NCBI GenBank assembly: GCA_005776735.1
Contig: SXOM01000181.1
Span: 1-16,031 of the forward strand
Reading direction: 5' to 3'
Length of the DNA stretch: 16,031 nt
Source of the DNA: Pseudomonadota bacterium
GTDB taxonomy: Bacteria > Myxococcota_A > UBA796 > SXON01
Below the pieces are notes generated by a model. The model made no database searches. It saw only the letters and a list, made by a program, of their open reading frames with translations, and was not told where the DNA came from. Of the stretch, positions 5,425-14,820 are shown one piece after another (position 1 is the stretch's first letter; the number at the start of each line of letters is the position of its first letter). The translations under genes were made by a program, and so were the position numbers.

Positions 5425-7005
5425 GTGATCGTCGTCGAGAACGTCTCCAAGAGTTTTGGCGGGCGAAAGCTGTTCGAAGAGGTCAACACCTCGTTCGGTC
5501 CCGGCAAGCGCTTCGGCCTGACCGGGCCCAACGGCGCCGGCAAGTCCACGTTCATGAAGATCCTGATCGGGGACCTCGACCCCGACACCGGGCGCGTGAT
5601 CCGGCCGAAGCGACTCGGCATCCTGCGCCAGGACCACACGTTGTACGACCACATGCGCGTGGTCGACGTCGTCATCTGTGGCAACCCGCGGCTGTGGGAG
5701 GCGATGCAGCGCAAGGACGAGCTCTTGCTGAAGTCCGACCACTCCGAGGAGGAGGGCATGGAGCTGGGCGAGCTCGAGTGCGTGGTCGCCGAAGAGGACG
5801 GCTACAGCGCCGAGGCCGACGCCGCCGTGCTGCTCGAGGGGTTGGGCATCCCTCAACAGAGCCAGGAGCGGCCGCTGAGCGAGCTCAAGGGCGGCTTCAA
5901 GTTGCGGGTGCTCCTCGCACAGGCGCTGTTCGGGCGGCCCCAGGCGCTGCTCCTGGACGACCCGACCAACCCCCTCGACCTCGAGTCGATCGAGTGGCTC
6001 GAGGAGTTCCTCCACTCCTACGACGGCGTGCTCGTCGTCATCAGCCACGACCGGCACTTCCTCAACTCGGTGTGCACCCACATCTCCGACATCGACTACG
6101 AGACCATCATCCAGTACACCGGCAACTACGACGACATGGTGCGGGCCAAGGCCCAGGTGCGCGGCCAGGTCGAGCAGTCCAACGCCAAGAAGATGGAGAA
6201 GATCAAGCAGCTCCAGGACTTCATCCAGCGCTTCGCGGCCGGCACGCGGTCCACCCAGGCCGCCAGCCGCAAGAAGGAGCTCCAGCGCCTGCGGCCGGAC
6301 GAGATCAAGCGCAGCAACATCCAGCGGCCGTTCATCAAGTTCGAGTTCGACAAGCCCGGTGGTCGCGACGTCCTCGAGGTCCACAAGCTGGCCTGCGGCT
6401 ACAACGGCACGGCGCTCTTCAAGGGGCTGCACCTCGCGGTGAGTCGCGGCGACAAGGTCGCGATCATCGGCCGCAACGGGGTCGGCAAGACCACGCTCAT
6501 CGAGACGCTGATGGGCAAGATCCCCGCGGTCCAGGGCAACATCAAGTGGGGCCACGAGGTCGACCTCGGGTACTTCCCGCAGGAGCACGAGGGGCTCATT
6601 CCTCCGGGCCACAAGATCTTCGACTGGATGTTCGAGCAGAAGCCCGCGGCGGGCAAGGAAGGCGTCCGCAGCGTGCTCGGGCGTATGCTCTTCTCCGGCG
6701 AAGACGGCGACAAGCCCACCGCCACCCTGTCCGGCGGCGAGCGTGTGCGGGCCATCCTCTCGCGCCTGATGCTGTTGCGTCACAACACGCTGATCCTCGA
6801 CGAGCCCACCAACCACATGGACCTCGAGGCCATCTCGTCGCTGCGCGACGGCATCCAGACGTTCGCCGGCACGTGCATCTTCGTGACGCACGACCGCGAC
6901 CTCATCGAGTCGGTGGCCAACAAGATCGTGGCGGTGGAGCCGGGGCACATCGACGTGTTCCCGGGCGGGTGGTCGGAGTACCGCAAGGCCCGGCAGAAGG
7001 ACTGA
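5425..7005 (+). CDS. ABC-F ATPase, YbiT-like
   Basis: ABC-F proteins are soluble twin-ATPase proteins that bind the ribosome E site and act in translation. The 526-residue product has NBD1 with Walker A GPNGAGKS (34-41), signature LSELKGGFK (151-159) and Walker B ALLLDDP (174-180); a charged linker (about 240-300, the PtIM region); and NBD2 with Walker A GRNGVGKTT (349-357), LSGGER (435-440) and LILDEPTN (456-463). The degenerate first signature and the following KLRVLLAQALF match E. coli YbiT rather than EttA or Uup. In NBD1 the catalytic Glu is Asp179, and PTNHLD or PTNNLD is replaced by PTNPLD; NBD2 is intact (E460, H489). The start is GTG, with no good ribosome site in the GC-rich 69-base leader. 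The next gene begins one base after its stop. Confidence 0.92.
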   Translation: MIVVENVSKSFGGRKLFEEVNTSFGPGKRFGLTGPNGAGKSTFMKILIGDLDPDTGRVIRPKRLGILRQDHTLYDHMRVVDVVICGNPRLWEAMQRKDELLLKSDHSEEEGMELGELECVVAEEDGYSAEADAAVLLEGLGIPQQSQERPLSELKGGFKLRVLLAQALFGRPQALLLDDPTNPLDLESIEWLEEFLHSYDGVLVVISHDRHFLNSVCTHISDIDYETIIQYTGNYDDMVRAKAQVRGQVEQSNAKKMEKIKQLQDFIQRFAAGTRSTQAASRKKELQRLRPDEIKRSNIQRPFIKFEFDKPGGRDVLEVHKLACGYNGTALFKGLHLAVSRGDKVAIIGRNGVGKTTLIETLMGKIPAVQGNIKWGHEVDLGYFPQEHEGLIPPGHKIFDWMFEQKPAAGKEGVRSVLGRMLFSGEDGDKPTATLSGGERVRAILSRLMLLRHNTLILDEPTNHMDLEAISSLRDGIQTFAGTCIFVTHDRDLIESVANKIVAVEPGHIDVFPGGWSEYRKARQKD

Positions 7006-7006
7006 C

Positions 7007-7669
7007 GTGCCCGGCGCCTGGCGCATCGTCGCGTCCGTCCCGACGCCCGAGGGCGCGCTCGAGCTGCGCGAGCGCAAGGGCAATTTCCTGATCCAGGTGG
7101 GCGGGCGCGTGCTGATGAACAGCATGGCGCGGCGCTCGGAGGAGGAGTTGGCGCGACTCGCGCTCGCAGGGGTGCACGCCCCCGCCGCCCGCGTGCTCGT
7201 GGGCGGGCTCGGCATGGGGTACACGCTGCGCGCGGCCCTGGACTGCCTCGGCCCTGGCGCCGAGGTCGAGGTCGCGGAGCTCAACCCGGTGGTGGTCGAG
7301 TGGTGTCGGGGCCCGCTCGGGCCGCTCACCCGGCAGGTCGTGGACGATCCGCGGGTGCGCCTACATATCGGCGACGTCGCTGCGCGTATCGCACACACTC
7401 CGGCGGGCCGGTTGGACGCGATCGTGCTCGATCTCTACGAGGGGCCCCACGCCGCCACCCAAGCCAACTCCGACCCGTTGTGGGGGAGTGCGGCGCTCTC
7501 CCGATGCCGCGCGGCGCTGCGTCCCGGCGGGGGGCTCGCGATCTGGGGCGAACGCCCCGACCGCGGCTTCGAACGTCGGCTGAGCCAGGCTGGCTTCGTG
7601 GTGCGCACCCACGCGCTCGCCGGCGGAGCAGGCTGGGACCACGTGGTGTACGTCGGCACCCGGACCTGA
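7007..7669 (+). CDS. Spermidine-synthase-like Rossmann protein (putative methyltransferase or aminopropyltransferase)
   Basis: The 220-residue product has the nucleotide-binding loop of the spermidine synthase/SAM methyltransferase fold: VLVGGLGMGYTLRAAL at 63-77, an acidic strand end VAELNPVVVEW at 89-99, GDVA at 122-125 and DAIVLDLYEGPHA at 137-149. True spermidine synthases usually carry an Asp-Ser or Asp-Thr pair followed by DP at the last site; LDLYEGP is the version found in uncharacterised spermidine-synthase-like methyltransferases. The polyamine substrate is therefore not assured. The start is GTG at 7007, one base after the ABC-F stop, so it is probably co-translated. Whether it modifies a translation component, as the partner might suggest, is speculation. 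Confidence 0.75.
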   Translation: MPGAWRIVASVPTPEGALELRERKGNFLIQVGGRVLMNSMARRSEEELARLALAGVHAPAARVLVGGLGMGYTLRAALDCLGPGAEVEVAELNPVVVEWCRGPLGPLTRQVVDDPRVRLHIGDVAARIAHTPAGRLDAIVLDLYEGPHAATQANSDPLWGSAALSRCRAALRPGGGLAIWGERPDRGFERRLSQAGFVVRTHALAGGAGWDHVVYVGTRT

Positions 7670-7819
7670 GGCCGGGGGGGCGGTGCGCCGCGACCGACCG
7701 CTCCGAGCGGCGGGGGCGGGCGCGCACCGCGGCGCGATGGCCGACGGGGACTGCCGCCGTCCGGTGGGTCGCGGGACATCGCCCACGAGCTGCGCAGACT
7801 GGGACATCGGCGCCCCAGG

Positions 7820-7837
7820 TGGGGCGTGCGTGCCCCA
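7820..7837. terminator. Short GC hairpin ahead of the lipoprotein operon
   Basis: TGGGGC (7820-7825) pairs with GCCCCA (7832-7837) around a 6-base loop in the 232-base spacer after the spermidine-synthase-like gene. A smaller CCGCT/AGCGG hairpin lies at 7698-7710. Neither is followed by a U-tract. Position makes it a possible transcription end before the next promoter. Confidence 0.25.
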
Positions 7838-7857
7838 ACACAAGCTCACGAAGTTCC

Positions 7858-7886
7858 TTGTAAAAGGGGGCGGGCTCGGGTAGCAT
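7858..7886 (+). promoter_or_regulatory. Sigma-70-type promoter for the two-lipoprotein operon
   Basis: TTGTAA (7858-7863) and TAGCAT (7881-7886) are separated by exactly 17 bases, each matching consensus at 4/6 positions, in a locally AT-richer patch right before a gene. The predicted start, near 7893, leaves under ten bases before the GTG at 7902, so the message may be nearly leaderless. Confidence 0.5.
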
Positions 7887-7901
7887 CGTGCGTTCGTCGA
7901 G

Positions 7902-9907
<2,006 letters not shown>

Positions 9908-9908
<1 letters not shown>

Positions 9909-10972
9909 TGCGCACCCCCCTCCTCTTCGGCGTGCTGCTGCTCGCCGCCTGCGAGAACGAGAGCAACCTCGCCCGGGTGCCCGACATGTACGGGCACGGC
10001 GAAGGTGTAATCAGCGGGCGCGTCTGCGACCCGGAGCGCTTCGTGTGGCTCGAAGGCGCCACCGTGTACCTGCACGTGATCGACAGCTCGGGCGAGCTGC
10101 GCGACACCCGGAAGACCACCTCCGACGAGGACGGGTACTGGACACTCGACGACCTCGCGAGCGGCACCTACACCGTGTACGTGCAGTACGGCTCCACCAC
10201 CGTCGACATGTTCGACGCCAAGGTGGTCGAAGGCCGCGAAACCGAGGTTCCCGAAGGTGCGTGCTCGGGTTCGGCCGACGTCGAGGTGGCCGTCGTCACC
10301 GGCGACTTCGACGATTTCGACGCAGTGCTCGGCGCCACTGGCATCAGCGGCGCGCACGACATCGACGGGCAGACCGGCGCCGAGCTGCTGCAATTCCTCG
10401 AGAACCCGGAGGAGATGGCGCGGTACGACGCCATCTTCTTCGCCGGTGGCCACCTCGAGGACGGCATCTTCTACTCGAGCGACGGCAGCGACGACGCGAC
10501 GGTGGCGACCGTGAAGGAGAACCTCAAGGCCTACGTGTCCGACGGTGGCGTCGTCTTCGCGAGCGACTGGAGCTACGACGTGGTCGAGGAGACGTGGCCC
10601 GGCCAGATCGAGTTCCTGGGCGGAGGCGACCCCGACAGCGCCCAGCTCGGCGAGCCGGAGCTGTTGGTGGCCGACGTGACCAACAGCAACCTCGAGGAGG
10701 CCCTGGGCAAGGAGACGGTGAAGATGGACCACGACCTCGACGCGTGGCCGGTGGTCGACACCGTCGGCGACGAAGCGCGGGTGTTCCTCAGCGCCGACGC
10801 CACCTGGCGGCAGGGCATGGACACCGCGGTCGAGAAGAACTCGCCGCTGTTGGTGGAGTTCGAGTCCGGGAAGGGCCGGGTGGTCTTCACCTCGTTCCGC
10901 ATGAGCGCCAACATCGACGGCCCGCGGCTGCCGGTGATCCAGTGGCTCATGGAGCGCGAGCTGGGCGACTAG
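9908..10972 (+). CDS. Lipoprotein with carboxypeptidase-regulatory-like and amidotransferase-like (ThuA/GATase1) domains
   Basis: The 354-residue product has a lipoprotein signal (LLLAAC, Cys15). Residues about 33-112 (from VISGRVCDP through SDEDGYWTLDDLASGTYTVYV) match the carboxypeptidase-regulatory-like beta-sandwich often used as a surface spacer. Residues about 124-354 resemble a class I glutamine-amidotransferase-like or ThuA-like fold: VAVVTGDFDDFDAV, YDAIFFAGG and VSDGGVVFASDW. No nucleophile Cys is visible at the usual elbow, so an amidotransferase reaction is unlikely and a binding role more so. GGGAGG at 9894-9899 precedes the ATG by eight bases, and the ATG overlaps the stop of the TSP3/vWA gene by one base, so the two lipoproteins are made together and may form one surface complex. 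Confidence 0.72.
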
Positions 10973-10984
10973 CGCGGCGGCAGC

Positions 10985-11857
10985 GTGCTCCTGGAGCTGT
11001 TCTCGGGCATCGGCGCGGCCGGCCTCGCGTGGGGCGGGCCGGTCGCGGCGGCGGTGGATCAGAACCCGCACGCCAACACCACCTACGCCCTGAACCACGG
11101 CCTTCGTCCGAAGGCCTGGAACCTGGAGGCCGTCTCGGCGGCGCAGCTCGCGGCCTTCGGGGCCACACGGTGGTGGATGTCGCCGCCGTGCCAACCGTAC
11201 ACCGTGCGCGGGGCCAGGCGCGACCTGGATGACCCCCGCGCGCGGCCACTTTTGCGGTTGTTGCCGATCCTCGCCGAGCTGCGGCCTCCCGTGGTCGCCA
11301 TGGAGAACGTGCCGGGGTTCGTCGTGTCGGCGATGCGGGGGGAGCTCCGCGCGACGCTCATCGGCGCCGGGTACACCCTGCACGAACGCCTGGCGTGCCC
11401 GACGGCGCTCGGGGTGCCGATGCGCCGGCAGCGGTACTACCTGACCGCGCGCCTGCGCGGCGACGGTCGACACCGCAGCGAGCTCGGCGGGAGCGCCCCG
11501 ATCGCGCCCCTTCGCCCGCTGGGGGGCTACCTCGACGCGGCGCCCGATCCCGGCGCGTACCTGCCGGAGGCGACGGTGCGGGGGTACGGACACTCGGCCC
11601 ACATCGTGGACGCCGACGACCCGGCGGCGGTCGCCACGTGCTTCACGTCGGCGTACGGGCGGTCGCCGGTGCGTGCCGGGAGCTACGTGCGCGACGCCGG
11701 CGGCGTGCGGACGTTCTCGCCCGAGGAAATCCTGCGACTTCTCGGCTTTCCCGGGTCGTTCCACTTTCCGGAGGTCCTGCCGCGCTCGGTCCGGTTCGAC
11801 CTCGCGGGGAACAGCCTGAGCCTCGACGCGGTGCGCGCTGCGCTCGCGGAGGCTTGA
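10985..11857 (+). CDS. Dnmt2-like cytosine-C5 methyltransferase (probable tRNA cytosine-38 methyltransferase)
   Basis: The 290-residue product has the C5-methyltransferase motifs: I ELFSGIGAAGLAWGG (4-18), IV SPPCQPYT (66-73, catalytic Cys69), VI ENVPGF (107-112), VIII RRQRYYL (147-153) and X GNSLSLDAV (275-283). Two features point to Dnmt2/TRDMT1 rather than a DNA methylase: the CFT signature at 219-221, within CFTSAYG, and a C-terminal block FSPEEILRLLGFPGSFHFPE (244-263) close to the Dnmt2 FTPKEIANLLGFP region. There is also no long variable target-recognition domain, and no restriction endonuclease or specificity gene is nearby. Dnmt2 enzymes methylate C38 in the tRNA anticodon loop; bacterial ones are rare and known from Geobacter. 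GTG start, twelve bases after the preceding stop, with a weak ribosome site. RNA substrate is inferred. Confidence 0.85.
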   Translation: MLLELFSGIGAAGLAWGGPVAAAVDQNPHANTTYALNHGLRPKAWNLEAVSAAQLAAFGATRWWMSPPCQPYTVRGARRDLDDPRARPLLRLLPILAELRPPVVAMENVPGFVVSAMRGELRATLIGAGYTLHERLACPTALGVPMRRQRYYLTARLRGDGRHRSELGGSAPIAPLRPLGGYLDAAPDPGAYLPEATVRGYGHSAHIVDADDPAAVATCFTSAYGRSPVRAGSYVRDAGGVRTFSPEEILRLLGFPGSFHFPEVLPRSVRFDLAGNSLSLDAVRAALAEA

Positions 11858-11881
11858 CTTTCGGGCTTCGATCGGTAAGAG
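11854..11881 (+). promoter_or_regulatory. Possible sigma-70-type promoter for the parvulin gene
   Basis: TTGACT (11854-11859) overlaps the stop codon of the methyltransferase gene and is followed after 16 bases by TAAGAG (11876-11881). The -35 matches at 5/6 positions and the -10 at only 3/6. A start near 11888 would leave a short leader carrying GAGGAT before the ATG at 11905. Confidence 0.35.
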
Positions 11882-11904
11882 CCCGGCCGCTTCGAGGATC
11901 CACC

Positions 11905-12801
11905 ATGCTGTCGCTGCTCCCTCTCCTGCTCATCGGCTGCGAGCCGCCGCCCCCGCCCGTTCCCGGCACCATCGAGCGCACGGGCGAGGTGGTCAAGGTC
12001 GTCAACGGCCAGAACGTGACCCAGGGCATGATCGACGCCCAGCTCGAGCAGCTCCCCGCCAACGTGCGGGACGGCCTCGTGGCGCGCGGTCAGCTCGACA
12101 AGGTCAAGGAGCAGGTCGTCATCGGCGAGCTCTTGTACCAAGAGGCGCTCAAGCAGAAGCTCCACGAAGACGCCAAGGTCAAGGCGGGCATCGCCCTGGC
12201 CGAGCGCAACGCGCTCGCCACGGCGCTCTTGGAGAAGACGATCGCCGCCCGCTCCACGGACGACGCGATCAAGAAGTACTACGACGACCACGCGGTCGCG
12301 TTCGCGCGCCCCCAGGTCAAGGCCCGCCACATCCTGATCAAGGACAAGGCCGAGGCCGAAGCCATCCTCGCCGACGTCAAGGCCGACCCGACGAAGTTCG
12401 CGGCCCTCGCCACCGAGAAGAGCGTGGACAAGGGCTCCGCCAAGGAAGGCGGGGAGCTGGGTTGGTTCGAGAAGGGCCGCATGGTGCCCGAGTTCGCCGA
12501 GGCGGCGTTCGCCGGCAACAAGGGCGACATCGTGGGCCTGGTCGAGACCAAGTTCGGCTTCCACATCATCGAGATCGAGGACAAGCGCGAGTCCGTCCCG
12601 GTCGACGAGGTGAAGGACAAGATCAAGGAGCAGCTCCGCAACGAGATCCTCGAGGCGTACATCGAGGAGCTCAAGAAGGGCGCCACCATGACCGACCCCG
12701 GCGCGGCCGCCACCGGCGCCACCGTGACCGAGCCCGCGGCCGGCGCCGCCCCGGCCGGTGAGGCCCCGGCCGCGCCCGCCGGCGGCGACGCGCCGAAGTA
12801 G
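11905..12801 (+). CDS. Parvulin-type peptidyl-prolyl isomerase lipoprotein (PrsA/SurA-like)
   Basis: This is a periplasmic foldase: it isomerises prolyl bonds and chaperones exported proteins. The 298-residue product has a lipoprotein signal (LLLIGC, Cys12), a Pro-rich stretch (13-20), a helical chaperone-like N-domain (about 28-130, SurA-N type) and a rotamase domain (about 138-228) with the markers ARHILI (140-145), ELGWFEKGRMVPEFAEAAF (184-202) and TKFGFHII (215-222). The last 40 residues are Ala/Pro/Gly-rich low complexity. GAGGAT lies about seven bases before the ATG; the frame is open far upstream into the methyltransferase gene, but the signal peptide fixes this start. Fourteen bases separate it from the next gene. 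Confidence 0.88.
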   Translation: MLSLLPLLLIGCEPPPPPVPGTIERTGEVVKVVNGQNVTQGMIDAQLEQLPANVRDGLVARGQLDKVKEQVVIGELLYQEALKQKLHEDAKVKAGIALAERNALATALLEKTIAARSTDDAIKKYYDDHAVAFARPQVKARHILIKDKAEAEAILADVKADPTKFAALATEKSVDKGSAKEGGELGWFEKGRMVPEFAEAAFAGNKGDIVGLVETKFGFHIIEIEDKRESVPVDEVKDKIKEQLRNEILEAYIEELKKGATMTDPGAAATGATVTEPAAGAAPAGEAPAAPAGGDAPK

Positions 12802-12815
12802 CCCCGAGGGTCGGC

Positions 12816-13583
12816 GTGCCCACCATCGTCATCCTCGGCGCCTCCTCCGGGTTCGGTGCCGCGGCGGCGCGGGCGTTTGCGCGCGCCGGCTACGACATCG
12901 TCGGGGTGCACCTCGATCGGCGGGCGGCGCAGCCCCAGGTCGATGCGCTGGTGGCCGAGCTCGAGGCGTGCGGGCGCGCGGTGCACTTCTTCAACCAGAA
13001 CGCCGCCGACGACGCCTCCCGCGCCGAGATCGTGGCCCAGGTCGTGCAACGGTGCGGTCCGGGCGGCGTGCACGGGCTGCTGCACAGCCTGGCCTTCGGG
13101 TCCCTGGCGCCGTTCGTCGGCGGCCGCCAGGTCACGCGGAAGCAGCTCGAGATGACGCTCGACGTCATGGGCAGCTCGCTGGTGTACTGGGCCCAGGACC
13201 TCGTGGCGGCCGGGTGTCTCGCCGACGGCGGGCGCGTCTGGGCGATGACGAGCGCCGGCTCGCACATGGTGTGGCCCGGCTACGGCCCGGTCAGCGCCGC
13301 CAAGGCGGTCCTCGAAGCGGCCTGTCGGCAGCTCGCGGTCGAGCTGGCACCGCGCGGGATCACGACCAACGCCATCCTGGCCGGCGTCACCGACACCCCC
13401 GCGCTCCGCAAGATCCCGGGTCACGAGAAGCTGGTGGCCAGCGCGCTGGCGCGGAACCCCGGCGGCCGGCTCACCACGCCGGAGGACGTCGCCGACGCCC
13501 TGGTGCTGCTCGCCGGCCCCGGCGCGCGGTGGATCAACGGCAACGTGCTGCGCGTCGACGGCGGTGAGGATGTGTCGGGATGA
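12816..13583 (+). CDS. Short-chain dehydrogenase, enoyl-ACP reductase-like (FabI/FabL group)
   Basis: This is an NAD(P)H-dependent Rossmann oxidoreductase of 255 residues. The cofactor loop is GASSGFG (8-14), the structural segment LLHSLAFG (88-95) replaces the usual NNAG, and catalytic Tyr156 and Lys163 are six residues apart (YGPVSAAK). That Y-x6-K spacing is typical of bacterial enoyl-ACP reductases, whereas ordinary short-chain dehydrogenases have Y-x3-K. AGSHMVWPGYG, ELAPRGITTNAI and INGNVLRVDGG (240-250) also fit the FabL/FabI type. The expected reaction is the last step of each fatty-acid elongation cycle, but no other fab gene is near, so a different enoyl or keto substrate is possible. 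GTG start with GAGGG (12806-12810) five bases upstream. The stop overlaps the next gene's ATG (ATGA). Confidence 0.8.
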   Translation: MPTIVILGASSGFGAAAARAFARAGYDIVGVHLDRRAAQPQVDALVAELEACGRAVHFFNQNAADDASRAEIVAQVVQRCGPGGVHGLLHSLAFGSLAPFVGGRQVTRKQLEMTLDVMGSSLVYWAQDLVAAGCLADGGRVWAMTSAGSHMVWPGYGPVSAAKAVLEAACRQLAVELAPRGITTNAILAGVTDTPALRKIPGHEKLVASALARNPGGRLTTPEDVADALVLLAGPGARWINGNVLRVDGGEDVSG

Positions 13584-14815
13584 TGTGGGTGCTCCTGTAC
13601 GGCTGCGGCGGCGACGTCATCAACCACGGCAACGGCGGGCCGCGACCGGGCGACACCGACGCGGGCGACACCGACGGGGGCGACACCGACACCGGCGAGG
13701 ACACCGCGCTGCCGGAGGTCACCGCCGCCGAGCTGGTGGCGCGCGTCCGCGCCGACGGTGCGCAGGCGATGAGCGACCTCGCGGGCGAGGTCGGGTGGCC
13801 GGCGGCCACCGTCGACGGACTGCTGGTGGTCCGCCGCGGCGGCGGCACCTGGCAGGTGGCCGGGGACTTCGACGGGTGGGCGGGCCAGGACATGTCCTGT
13901 GGCGACGGCTTGTGCTGGGCGCTGATCGGCGCCACCGACGGCGGCTACAAGTTCACCGACGGCAGCGCCTGGGAGGCCGACGCGTGGTCCCGGCGGTACC
14001 GCTACGACGAGTTCGGCGAGCTGAGCCTGGTGGCGTCGGCCGATGCACACCTGGAGCGGCACTTCGCGGTCGGTGACGACACGATGGAGGCGCGCAACGT
14101 GCGGGTGCTGGTGCCCGCCGGCGAAGCCACGCACGTCCTCTACGCGCAGGACGGCCAGAACCTGTTCGATCCCGAAGCGATGTGGGGAGGGTGGCGGCTC
14201 CAGGACACCGCGCCCGACGGCGTGATGATCGTCGGTATCGACAACACGGTGGCGCGCATGGAGGAGTACACCCACGTCGCCGACACACTCGACGGGGTGG
14301 CCTACGGCGGCCAGGGCGACGCCTACGTCGACTTCGTGCAGGACACGGTGCGGCCGTTGGTCGCCACCACCTACGGCGAGCCCGCCGTGGTCGGGGTGAT
14401 GGGGAGCTCGCTCGGCGGCCTCATCTCGGTCCACGCCGCGCTCCGACACCCGGGCGAGTACCGGTTCGCGGCGAGCTTGTCGGGGACGATGGGGTGGGGC
14501 AGCATCGAGCAGCACAACCCCACGATGATCGAACGATACGCGGCCGCCGGGCACGGGACCACGGCCCTGTACCTCGACTCCGGCGGTAGCTACACCGACT
14601 GCGCCGACGCCGACGGCGACGGGGTCCACGACGACGACCTGGGCAGCAGTGACAACTACTGCGAGAACGCCCAGCTGCGCGACGTGCTGGCGGCGGGCGG
14701 CTACACCTACGACGTGGACCTGTGGCACTGGTGGGAGGCGGGCGCGGCGCACAACGAGGCCGCCTGGGCGGACCGGGTGTCGCGCCCGTTGTCGATCTTC
14801 GTGGCGCTGCACTGA
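13580..14815 (+). CDS. Secreted esterase-like lipoprotein (alpha/beta hydrolase, EstD/enterochelin-esterase type)
   Basis: The 411-residue product has a very short lipoprotein signal (WVLLYGC, Cys9), a linker GDTDAGDTDGGDTDTG (24-39), a beta-sandwich-like segment (about 80-150, with WQVAGDFDGW and GGYKFTDG) resembling a CBM48/glycogen-binding or esterase N-domain, and a hydrolase domain (about 170-411). The nucleophile elbow is GSSLGG (275-280, Ser277); Asp333 (LYLDSGG) and His391 (AAHNEAAW) are plausible triad partners. A calcium-loop-like insert DADGDGVHDDD (343-353), flanked by Cys341 and Cys361, interrupts the domain. The substrate cannot be told; siderophore esters, acyl sugars and feruloyl esters are handled by relatives. 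ATG at 13580 or 13583; the first overlaps the stop of the reductase gene. With only six hydrophobic residues before Cys9, export is likely but not certain. Confidence 0.78.
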   Translation: MMWVLLYGCGGDVINHGNGGPRPGDTDAGDTDGGDTDTGEDTALPEVTAAELVARVRADGAQAMSDLAGEVGWPAATVDGLLVVRRGGGTWQVAGDFDGWAGQDMSCGDGLCWALIGATDGGYKFTDGSAWEADAWSRRYRYDEFGELSLVASADAHLERHFAVGDDTMEARNVRVLVPAGEATHVLYAQDGQNLFDPEAMWGGWRLQDTAPDGVMIVGIDNTVARMEEYTHVADTLDGVAYGGQGDAYVDFVQDTVRPLVATTYGEPAVVGVMGSSLGGLISVHAALRHPGEYRFAASLSGTMGWGSIEQHNPTMIERYAAAGHGTTALYLDSGGSYTDCADADGDGVHDDDLGSSDNYCENAQLRDVLAAGGYTYDVDLWHWWEAGAAHNEAAWADRVSRPLSIFVALH

Positions 14816-14820
14816 GCGGG

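Noticed and set aside
4155..7091. 978-residue plus-strand open frame across porin and ABC-F genes
   Set aside because: Arg/Gly/Pro-rich frame-shifted copy of two well-supported genes.
4015..7398. 1127-residue minus-strand open frame
   Set aside because: It is antisense to the porin, ABC-F and spermidine-synthase-like genes, all of which have clear motifs; the composition is a reversed GC-rich codon pattern.
10985..11857. Restriction-modification system
   Set aside because: No endonuclease or specificity gene is adjacent, and the methyltransferase has Dnmt2 features rather than a DNA target-recognition domain.
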